64,000 bases of DNA from Platanthera guangdongensis (taxonomy: Eukaryota; Streptophyta; Magnoliopsida; Asparagales; Orchidaceae), in NCBI GenBank assembly GCA_039583875.1, contig CM077162.1, forward strand, positions 114,544,589 to 114,608,588, in the 5' to 3' direction. Under the pieces are notes generated by a model that was not told where the DNA came from, ran no database searches, and saw only the letters and a list, made by a program, of their open reading frames with translations. Both the position numbers and the translations under genes were made by a program. Numbering within the stretch: position 1 is the stretch's first letter; the number at the start of each line of letters is the position of its first letter. This document shows positions 55,427-64,000 of the stretch, piece by piece.

Positions 55427-58117
55427 TGTCACGACCCGTCTCGACAGAAGTCAGAGTGCGCTTTGAGACGAGTCGTGATGCCACAGGCATGTGCGGAAAG
55501 AAAGTCATGTATGTTAAGGCGGATGCAGAGAACACTGAAAATAGTTTTAAAGTAGTTATTTTGGATAAAAACAGTTTGATTTTTTTATGCAGAAGCTTTC
55601 AAAGTTTTAAATGCATATGTATTTTGTAAAATTCATATTTTACAAGTGACTACTATAGTTTTCATGTCATTATGATGCAACAGAGAATGCACATGCGTTA
55701 TATTCAGATTCTAGTACATAAATATTTATATAGCATAGCAGTTGTCCATGATGCCAGAGAAAATGGCTGATTGTCATTTTTACATAAAAAAATTATTTGA
55801 CAGTAAAAGAAATGTAAACATAGAACCTGAAACTTGAAGCAGATCGGGCTCGAGAACCTGGCGACGCTGCACGAACTCTAAGACAATTCCAAAACAGAAA
55901 GAAAAAGCCTCAGAACATTGAAATAAACAGAATGAGCAAAGTAAAGTACAGAACAGTAATAGAAGCAGAAAAGTATGAGTACCAAATTCTCATGAAGCAA
56001 ACTATACGGGACAAACAAACAAAAAGCTAAACAGATCAAGTTAGTTAATTAGACTACTCCGGAGAATAGCCTAAAATTATTCATGTAATAGGTTGTAAGC
56101 TGTGATCGATGAAGGGTGTAGGTGCTATAGCGGACGCACATGGCTCATGATCAGATCTGAGTGTCAGTCTTATCGGAAAAGTAATCCTGCTTGTCGTGAC
56201 CATGGCAACAGACAGATGCCTAGCTAGACGCTACAGTTCAAGGATTCGCTTACAATCACGGATTTGTTTTCAAGTTTCATACGATATTATTTATCATATT
56301 ATTTTATGACAATATTATGAGAGGAAACTTCAGATCGTGAAATAGATTAACGTCAACGAGAAAGATCAGATTGAAAATAAGTTTTACTCGGGTCTTACAA
56401 TCAGACAGACATCAGAAACCAGACATACATTAGAAACCAGACATACATTAGAAACCAGACAGACATCAGAAACTGGATTCGACGACACAGCAGGACTCAA
56501 ACGGTGAGTTTTGACTCTTGCGAGTTTGAGGGGTTAAGGTCATAATATCAAAAAGATTTATTGAGTAAATTGTAGAGATAAGTTAACAGTAGTCGGATCG
56601 GAGATATCACTCGCCTCGGTTAAACAAATTTTAGGGCACAGTTATCTTTCAAGAAAAACATGCGCTCACTACCGAGCATGATATCGAATCACCAAACATA
56701 TATTTGTTATACATAATTCGTTATAAGTATGATTTTCCAATTCAATTGTGTGTACGGTACGAGCGTGACATAAATCAACCATCTATAAATCCCTAACCAG
56801 GAGCCTTAACAATCATCATTCAAATCTATTAATGCTCGTACTCAAGCTTACTGTCCTCAAATTATCCATCAAACAAAATGCAAATTCTCAAATTGAATAT
56901 CAAATTGACTATCATTCACTAACTCGTCTCCCAATTACTCAAATATCATTATTTACATTCACGACTCGTGCTAATTCTATCGCGTGAATCTCAAACTAGG
57001 AACAAGTCTAATAAATGATTCAATGTCTAAATTTAACTGACAAACAAACTATCAAAGCTTGATTCATATAAATATAAGATCAGACAAAACAATTAAGTTC
57101 AATATTTGCAAGAGAGAAGTGATCTCTACTTGCCTGAAGGAAGCTGAAATTGGCGGTGGCGGCTAAGCGGCGCATGAGAAATCAGAAATCCTATTTTGAA
57201 TCTGCACAAGGGCAAGCAAGAACGATGTTGATATAAAGGAATCCAAACGCTCACACAGCCAACTAATCGCTACAAAAATTGAAACAGGCGGCTAAGAGAT
57301 TTACCTCCCTCATGAGTGAGGAGACGAGAGATACCACGTAGAAGAGGAGACTTGGCGATGCTTGGGTTAGGGAAAACCCTAATTCGGAGAGAGATTTGTA
57401 GAGATTCCACCAATAGGAACGTGGAGGGGCACTGGAAAACACACATACTCAAGGGTTAGTCGACTACGATAGGGGAAAAAATCATGGATCACAAAATATA
57501 TGAAATCGAAGCACAAACTTTACAAGAAATCTCATGAAAATCTGAATAGAGATGAACAAGAGGGGAATTTTGCCAATAGGAATCAAAACCGGTCCCAAAG
57601 AAGAGAGGGAAGAAAACCCTAGGCGCTCTTCTTGCAAAATCGGCCTAATCGGAGAGGAAGAGGGTGCCGAGGGAAGGGGAGGCGGCTGCCTTCGCTGATT
57701 GACGAAGAGGAGGCCTTGTCGGCCCTAGGAGAAAGAGGGAAGGGATCAAACGGCCTCTGGAGGAGCAGGAGGCCGCCAGCCCTAGCATCGGGGGGGGGGG
57801 GGGGAGCTGTCGACCAAAGCAAGAGGGGGAGAAGCCGGAGGAGGCGGCGTCTGGAGCAGGAGGAGAAGCCAGAGTAGTCGGCGCCTGGAGCAGGAGGAGG
57901 CGGCGACCCGCGTGCGGCTGGCTGGAGACGAGATCGGGAGAACGAGATGCGGGATGCAGCTGGGAGAAAAAATCGGGATCACGAGAAAGACCTAGCCGAC
58001 GGGTTGAAATAAACGGGAAGGGCTGGCTCGGTCTAGGTTAATAAGGAGGGGAAAATAGGTTTTTATAAGTAATAATAATTATTATTATTATCATAGTTAT
58101 AAAACCGGGTTGTTACA
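55427..58117 (-). repeat. 3' LTR of the LARD-like element
   Basis: + strand TGTCACGACCC to GGTTGTTACA. A hairpin-like pair TCACGACCCGTCTCGA and TTTGAGACGAGTCGTGA occupies 55428-55476. A run of 14 G is at 57791-57804. It pairs with 59378-63708. Confidence 0.92.
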
Positions 58118-58130
58118 TTCTCCCCTACTT
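58118..58130 (-). other. Polypurine tract of the LARD-like element
   Basis: The - strand reads AAGTAGGGGAGAA directly before TGTAACAACCC. Confidence 0.85.
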
Positions 58131-59363
58131 AGGAAGTTTCGTCCCGGAACTTCCCTGAGAAACTCTGAATGGGGTCAAAAACAACAAAGATTCAGACGAT
58201 ATTCATTCCAACAATGTCTGCAGATCAAGACACTTTATTGTAACGACCTAGGGAGGACCCCTAGCGCCGCCCGGCCCACCACCAGCCCATGGAGGACCCA
58301 TGGCGCTACGGTGGTACAGCCAGAATCTACAAGGCATAGAAGTTAACTAGCAATATAAAGAAACAGAGAGGAGAACGAGCATCGGAGACTTATCAAAATC
58401 AAGAGAAAAGTTGCAGATACTTGCAACGCGGGTCAGATTCAATTCACAGGAGAACTCTCCAGACTTAGCGGACTCATAAAGATACAAAAGATTGGCTTCA
58501 GGAAACATAAGAATGTCTTCAATTAGCTCGAAATTGAGCGGCAGAATGCGAGAATCCAGGAGCAAAAATATCTTGCACGGAGCGAATATAGAACATCCAC
58601 GGGGAAAAGAAGTTGGAGGATGATTGAGTATCGACAGGAGCGAGTTGAACTGGAGTTGGAGAATTACAAGGCAACGCTGAAGAAATTCAACAGAGCATCA
58701 CTGAAACTTAGAAGCTATCTATAAGGAGATATAGGATGACCAGACAAGATTGACAGACACGCGAAACAGCAAGAACTATTTACAAATATCGGGAACTAGC
58801 AATTACAGATTTTAACACATTTTCTACAGTCAAGTACATAAATTATGTAATAATTACAGCATTTTCATTGGACAACTCTAGGCAATAATCATGCAAGTGC
58901 AACAATGTGAATATGTGCGATGTCAAGCAAATAATAAATCCATGTGTGTACAATCATTATTGTTATTCTTGGCTTCACACTTGTGCAATGATTTATGATA
59001 TGCACGCAAATGAATGGATACACATGTCATGTTAAGGCTCATATCACTTAACATGTCATGCATATTAGAACTCTAATGCCAACGCACTTGAAAATATTAA
59101 ACAGCCCATACAATTTAATATTCGCAAGCGGTGTATATTCTAGTGGAAATTCATATGCACAAAAATGTTAAGTTTGCCCATAACCCTTTAACATTCGTGT
59201 GCGTACTACTCATGCTTATGAGTGAGTGTATGCGTGTTTCAGACGCGAACAATAAATAATGACAAGCTGAGTGAAAGAATGATGCATGCTTATATTTTTT
59301 TGTTATAATAAAGTTCAAAATATTTGATAATTACAAAATACTTTATCTTTTAAAATAAACCTG
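58131..59363 (-). other. Internal region of the LARD-like element, non-coding
   Basis: About 1.2 kb. No ORF over 75 codons and none recognisable. Near 58248-58310 a GC-rich stretch with CCTAGGGAGGACCCCTAG and CCATGGAGGACCCATGG can form short stems. The rest is AT-rich. Such short stems could serve in RNA packaging; this is inference. Confidence 0.6.
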
Positions 59364-59375
59364 GCTCTGATACCA
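59364..59375 (-). other. Primer binding site of the LARD-like element
   Basis: The - strand reads TGGTATCAGAGC two bases after the LTR end. Complement to initiator-Met tRNA. Confidence 0.92.
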
Positions 59376-60781
59376 ACTGTCACGACCCGTCTCGACAGAA
59401 GTCAGAGTGCGTTTTGAGACGAGTCGTGATGTCAAAGGCATGAGCGGAAAGAAAGTCATGTCTGCTAAGGCGGATGCAGAGAACACTGAAAATAGTTTAA
59501 AAGTAGTTAATTTGAAGAAAAACAGTTTGATTTTTTTATGTGAAAGCTTTCAAAGTTTTAAATGCATATGTATTTTGTAAAATTCATGTTTTACAGACGA
59601 CTACTATAGTTTTCATGTCATTATGATGCAACAGAGAATGCACATGCGTTATATTCAGATTGTAGTACATAAATATTTATATAGACTAGCAGTTATCCAT
59701 GATACCAGAGAAAATAGCTGATTGCAATTATTACATAAAAGAATTATTTGACAGTAAAAGAAATGTAAACATAGAACCTGAAGCTTGAAGCAGATCGGGC
59801 TCGAGGACCTGGCGGCGCTGCACGAACTCTAAGGCAATTCCAAAACAGAAAGGAAAAACCTCAGAACATTGAAATAAACATAATGAACAAAGTAAATTAC
59901 AGAACAGTAATAGAAGCAGAAAAGTATGAGTACCAAATTTTCATGAAGCAAAAATATTCGGGACAAACAAACAAAAAGCTAAACAGATCAAGTTAGTTAA
60001 TTAGACTACTTCGGAGAATAGCCTAAAATTATACATGTAATAGGTTGTAAGTTGTGATCGATGAAGGGTGTAGGTGCTATAGCGGACGCACATGGATCAC
60101 GATCAGATCTGAGTGCAAGTCTTATCGGAAAAGTAATGCTGCTTGCCGTGACCATGACAACATATAGATGCCCAGTTAGACGCTACAGTTTAAGGATTCG
60201 CTTACAACCACAGATTTGTTTTCAAGTTTCATACGAGATTATTTATCATATTATTTTATGACAATATTATGAGAGGAAACTTCAGATCGTGAAACAGATG
60301 AACATCAACGAGAAAGTCAGATTGGAAATAAGTTTTTCTCTGGTCTTACAATCAGACAGACATCAGAAATCAGACAGACATCAGAAACCAGACATACATC
60401 AGAAATCAGACAGGCATCAGAAACTGGATTCGACGACACAGCAGGACTCAAACGGTGAGTTTTGACTCTTGCGAGTTCGAGGGGTTAAGGTAATAATATC
60501 AAAAAGATTTATTGAGTAAATTGTTGTGATAAGTTGGCAGGAGTCGGATCGGAGATATCGAACACTCGCATCGGTTAAACAAATTCTATGGCACAGTTAT
60601 CTTTCAAGAAAAACATGCGCTCACTACCGAGCATGATATCGAATCACCAAACATATATTTGTTATCCATAATTCGTTACAAGTATGATTTTCCAATTCAA
60701 TTGTGTGTACGGTACTAGCGTGACATAAATCAATCATCTATAAATCCCTAACCAGGAGCCTTAACAATGATCATTCAAATC

Positions 60782-60923
60782 TGTTAGAGATATTAATATT
60801 TTAGTATTATTATGTTTAGTCTCACACCGCCTATCGGTGTTGTGAGTCATGTTGTAGCTCCTATATAAAACCCCTTTGTGGAAGAATAAGATTGCACCTT
60901 CTATTTTCCTATTTCTTTCTACA
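60782..60923 (+). repeat. 5' LTR of the 1.6-kb element
   Basis: TGTTAGAGATATT to TTTCTACA. It includes CCTATATAAAACC at about 60860 as a TATA-like box and the stem CACACCGCC...CGGTGTTGTG. Confidence 0.93.
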
Positions 60924-60936
60924 TGGTATCAGAGCC
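60924..60936 (+). other. Primer binding site of the 1.6-kb element
   Basis: TGGTATCAGAGCC, immediately after the LTR. Initiator-Met tRNA complement. Confidence 0.95.
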
Positions 60937-61056
60937 TAATATTCTGAGACCTAAAATTTTATTCCCAGCTCCTGTTTCCCCGGCTCCCGTCCCGACCTAA
61001 CTCCCGCCCGTCCCGACCCGTGCTTCCTTTTTCCGCTCCCTGCTAGGGCTCGACGG

Positions 61057-61641
61057 GTGATTCGCCCCCTGCTCCCGTCTACGGGATCGCCCCTTGATTC
61101 CATGACGGGAGCGGGCCTCTCTTCTGCGACATCACCGGTTGCTTCTCCCGTCGAAATCGACGGCCTATTCTCCCGACGAAGTCGTCGTGCGCCTCTTCCA
61201 TCGACATCGACGGCTCTTTCTCCCGTCACAATCAATGCCTGCTTCTCCCGTCGACATCAGCCTCTGCTTCTCCTCCGGCTCTGTCGCTGCTCTTCTTCAC
61301 CGGCGGCTCCTTCTTCTCCGACTACTTCTCCGGCTACTGCTTCTCCGATTTCTACTTCTCCGGCTACTGCTTCTCCGATTTCTTCTTCTCCGGCTACTGC
61401 TTCTCCGATTTCTTCTTCTTCGGCTACTTCTTCTCCAGATGCTCTGCCTGCCGGTGCTCTTCTTCTCCGGCCTGCTGCGCTGCAGCTGCTTCTTCTCTGG
61501 ATTGCTGCGCTGCAGCTGCTTCTTCCCCGGGCCTGCTTCTTCTTTGGATTGCTGCGCTGCAGCTGCTTCTTCTCCGGCCCGCTGCTGCTGCCGTCGCGTC
61601 TTCTCCGTCTGCGGTTGCTGCTCCTCTTCTCCGGCCCGTAG
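61057..61641 (+). other. Low-complexity Ser/Pro/Ala/Leu ORF (194 codons)
   Basis: An open frame beginning MIRPLLPSTGSPLDSMTG. It contains a 10-residue repeat (SPATASPISS-like, four times) and then Leu/Cys/Phe-rich stretches with LLRCSCFFSG. The frame exists largely because the DNA is built of repeats in multiples of three. No domain is recognised. It could be a spacer in the RNA rather than a protein gene. Confidence 0.3.
61321..61440 (+). repeat. Four 30-bp tandem units in the 1.6-kb element
   Basis: Units start at 61321, 61351, 61381 and 61411, with the shared core CTTCTCCGGCTACTGCTTCT; the last is diverged. Three copies of a TTGCTGCGCTGCAGCTGCTT-type unit follow at 61475-61570. Confidence 0.88.
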
Positions 61642-61729
61642 GGTTTAACATTTCCATGTTTTTTTTAAGTTGTTGTTTGTGGTTTTTGTGTTGCATCTTT
61701 ATGATTTCTGCCTTCTTGCACGTGATCTA

Positions 61730-61990
61730 CGTGAGGGGGAGTGTACGTCACGGCCCCTAGGCGTAGTCTATACCTTCATGCACGTATTCCACGTGAGGGG
61801 GAGTGTTTGTGATATCGGCGACTCGGATGCTTCTTTCCCGACTCCTGCCTTAGTCACACCCGGCCCCTAGGTATAACCTATGTCTTCTTGCACATGATCC
61901 ACGTGAGGGGGAGTGTTTGTGATCATGACGACTCGGATACTTCTTTCCCGACTCCTGCCTTAGTCACACATGGCCCCTAGGTTGATTTCA
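61730..61990 (+). repeat. Repeated PPT-LTR junction-like modules
   Basis: The 13-mer TGAGGGGGAGTGT occurs at 61732, 61794 and 61904, and again at 62254, where it is the true PPT plus the first three LTR bases. The last two upstream copies lie in a 110-bp repeat with CGACTCGGA, TTCTTTCCCGACTCCTGCC and GGCCCCTAGG. Confidence 0.88.
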
Positions 61991-62263
61991 TATGTTGTTT
62001 GTGTCTCCTCGTCGTTTTCTCTGGATTTGGTAGGGTTGGTTTGGTCTTGCGTGGTTGATCTTGTTTCCGCTCCGAGTGTATCCAGCGTTATCATGGTCGG
62101 TTTGCGGACCAATGTCGTGTGGCTCTTGCCCGGTTGAAGTATCCCCGGTGACACGCGGTTGGGTCTCGGTGGCTGTTGCTTTGTCCCACGCTGCCTTCCT
62201 TCTTTTACCCTCTATTTTATGTTGTGTCCAAGCTGTAGGCTTCCCCTTCAGCTTGAGGGGGAG

Positions 62264-62405
62264 TGTTAGAGATATTAATATTTTAGTATTATTATGTTTA
62301 GTCCCACACCGCCTATCGGTGTTGTGAGTCATGTTGTAGCTCCTATATAAAACCCCTTTGTGGAAGAATAAGATTGCACCTTCTATTTTCCTATTTCTTT
62401 CTACA
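62264..62405 (+). repeat. 3' LTR of the 1.6-kb element
   Basis: Identical to 60782-60923 except for one T/C difference (AGTCTCAC against AGTCCCAC). Confidence 0.95.
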
Positions 62406-63713
62406 AAATCTATTAATGCTCGTACTCAAGCTTACTGTCCCCAAATTATCCACCAAACAAAATGCAAATTCTCAAATTAAATATTCAATTGACTATCATT
62501 CACTAACTCGTCTCTCAATTACTCAAATATCATTATTTACATTCACGACTCGTGCAAATTCTATCGCGTGAACCTCAAACTAGGAACAAGTCTAATAAAT
62601 GATTCAATGTCTAAATTTAACTGACAAATAAGCTATCAAAGGTTGATTCATATAAACATAAGATCAGACAAAACAATTAAGTTCAATATTTGCAAGAGAG
62701 AAGTAATCTCTACTTGCCTGAAGGAAGCTAAAATTGGCGGTGACGGCTAAGAGGCGCAAGAGAAATCAGAAATCCTATTTTGAATATGCACAAGGGCAAA
62801 CAAGAACGATGTTGACATAAAGGAATCCAAACGCTCACACAGGAAATTAATCGCTACAAAAATTGAAACAGGCGGCTAAGAGATTTACCTCCCTCATGAG
62901 TGAGGGGACGAGAGATACCACGCAGAAGCGGAGACTTGGCGATACTTGGTTTAGGGAAAACCCTAATTCGGAGAGAGATTTGGAGAGATTCCACCGATAG
63001 GAACGAGGAGGGACACTGGAAAATACACATATTCAAGGGTTAGTCGACTACGATAGGGGCAAAAATCATGGATCACAAAATATATGAAATCGGAGCACAA
63101 ACTTTACAAGAAATCTCATGAAAATTTGAATAGAGATGAACAAGAGTGGAATCTTAATAATAGGAATCAAAACCGGGCCCAAAGAAGAGAGGGAAGAAAA
63201 CCCTAGGCGCTCTTCTTGCAAAATCGGCCCAATCGGAGAGGAAGAGGGCTGCCGAGGGAAGGGGAGGCGGCTGCCTTCGCTGATCGACGAAGAGGAGGCC
63301 TTGTCGGCCCTAGGAGAAGGAGGGAAGGGAGCAATCGGCCTCTGGAGGAGCAGGAGGCCGCCAGCCCTACCATCGGGGGGGGGGGGGGGAGCTGTCAACC
63401 AAAGCAAGAGGGGGAGAAGCCGGAGGAGGCGGCGCCTGGAGCAGGAGGAGAAGCCGGAGTAGTCGGCGCCTGGAGCAGGAGGATGCGGCGACCAGTGTGC
63501 GGCTGGCTAGAGACGAGATCAGGAGAACGAGATGCGGGATGCGGCTGGGAGAAAAAATCGGGATCGGGAGAAAGACCTAGCCGACGGGTTGAAATAAACG
63601 GGAAGGGCTGGCTCGGTCTAGGTTAATAAGGAGAGGAAAATAGGTTTTGATAAGTAATAATAATAATTATTATTATTATTATCATAGTTATAAAACCGGG
63701 TTGTTACACGTTC

Positions 63714-64000
63714 TATTCTCCTTCTTTGATATTATCAAAAAGGGTGGGGCAAAACGAAAGAAATCAAAAACAAGGAAAGATGCAGTGGAATAAGCATGTA
63801 AAGCAAAAATGCACAAATAAAGATAATCATGAGTAACATATGGGTGACCAAATATAAGATCAGAGAAAGTAGGAGACATGGCTCACATGCACAAAGGGTT
63901 CAAGAAATACCATTTAGAATAGACAAAACTTGTGTAGCACTTGTTATCAAGCATAAGGTTTGGACAAGAATACATGAATCAAAATACACACGATATATCA
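63714..64000 (-). other. Continuation of the - strand copia 3' region
   Basis: Resumes after TSD CGTTC. The - strand reads TTTTTGATAATATCAAAGAA and GGAGAAT near 63714-63755, again a copia 3'-end style sequence. No ORF is recognised up to the window end. Confidence 0.5.

Larger units (their letters stand above)
60782..62405 (+). mobile_element. Young 1.6-kb non-autonomous LTR element with 142-bp LTRs
   Basis: LTRs 60782-60923 and 62264-62405 differ at one base in 142. TSD AAATC is at 60777-60781 and 62406-62410. The PBS TGGTATCAGAGCC (60924) and PPT (62254-62263) are perfect. The empty site is visible in the partner LTR near 56825, confirming the insertion. The internal 1.34 kb encodes no gag or pol domain. 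The LTR size recalls TRIM elements, but the inside is longer. A copia relative is likely as helper. Confidence 0.93.
55427..63708 (-). mobile_element. Large non-autonomous gypsy-type element (LARD-like), two long LTRs and 1.26 kb inside
   Basis: LTRs are 55427-58117 (2691 bp) and 59378-63708 (4331 bp, including a 1.6-kb insertion). TSD CGTTC is at 55422-55426 and 63709-63713. On the - strand the LTR starts TGTAACAACCCGG and ends GGGTCGTGACA. A Met-type PBS and a PPT are present at the right places. The internal part (58118-59377) has no protein. The PPT context GGGACGAAACTTCC resembles Tekay/Del chromoviruses, which would be the likely helper. Confidence 0.9.
59378..63708 (-). repeat. 5' LTR of the LARD-like element, with a nested insertion
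   Basis: Pairs with 55427-58117. Removing the element at 60782-62405 and one 5-bp TSD leaves 2702 bp, close to the 2691 bp of the partner. A run of 15 G is at 63375-63389. Confidence 0.92.

Noticed and set aside
57632..57877. Arg/Gly-rich ORFs in the LARD LTRs (also 63136-63626)
   Set aside because: They come from GA-rich repeats and a poly-G run whose length differs between the LTRs. No domain is present.

Overview
The window is plant nuclear DNA, almost certainly from a eudicot with a large, repeat-rich genome. Nearly all of it is nested LTR retrotransposons: Athila-type and chromovirus Ty3/gypsy elements, SIRE/Maximus-type and shorter Ty1/copia elements, and several non-autonomous families. 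I found no intact host gene, no tRNA gene, no functional rRNA gene and no prokaryotic feature. The species cannot be named from this sequence. Lineage names are assigned by motif recognition, not by tree building.

Layout, left to right. (1) 1-9955: an Athila-like Ty3/gypsy element on the + strand, with its 5' LTR cut by the window edge. It sits inside the pol 3' end of (2) a Tekay/Del-like chromovirus on the - strand, 9956-18590, with a 4-kb LTR. (3) 18591-21444: unassigned DNA with LTR-like and leader-like parts. (4) 21445-36970: an old, degraded chromovirus on the + strand, split into pieces by three insertions. The first is a head-to-head palindrome of 5S-rRNA-derived, Cassandra-like LTRs (22292-28214, TSD TTCAT), which carries a copia element at its centre (22474-27935, TSD ATCTT). 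The second is an Athila-related element coding only gag and protease (28745-36084, right end deleted). The third is (5) a SIRE/Maximus-like copia with an envelope-like ORF (36971-52831, TSD CAGTC). That copia has lost almost all of pol and is itself split by a nearly complete copia (42881-50401, TSD CTTAC). (6) 52837-64000: remnants of a - strand copia, carrying a large non-autonomous gypsy-type element (55427-63708, TSD CGTTC). Inside that element's right LTR sits a very young 1.6-kb non-autonomous element (60782-62405, TSD AAATC).

The nesting gives a relative history. The + strand chromovirus, the - strand Tekay element and the - strand copia are oldest. The 5S palindrome, gag-PR element, SIRE and large non-autonomous element are next. 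The copia in the palindrome, the copia in SIRE, the Athila and the 1.6-kb element are youngest in their stacks; the last two have nearly identical LTR pairs. Coding regions are broken by frameshifts and by repeated C-to-T type changes (CAG to TAG, TGG to TAG or TGA), which fits deamination of methylated cytosine.

The most interesting signals are: the head-to-head 5S-LTR palindrome; a 3' module shared by the Athila and the gag-PR element (a GGGAGRCAACCCAA motif, then two PPT-like tracts 1.38-1.41 kb apart); templated filler DNA at a deletion junction; a candidate splice acceptor and LTR-like palindromic array in front of the SIRE envelope-like ORF; repeated copies of a PPT-LTR junction inside the youngest element; and CpG-rich palindromic arrays that differ in sequence but recur in the LTRs of nearly every family here.
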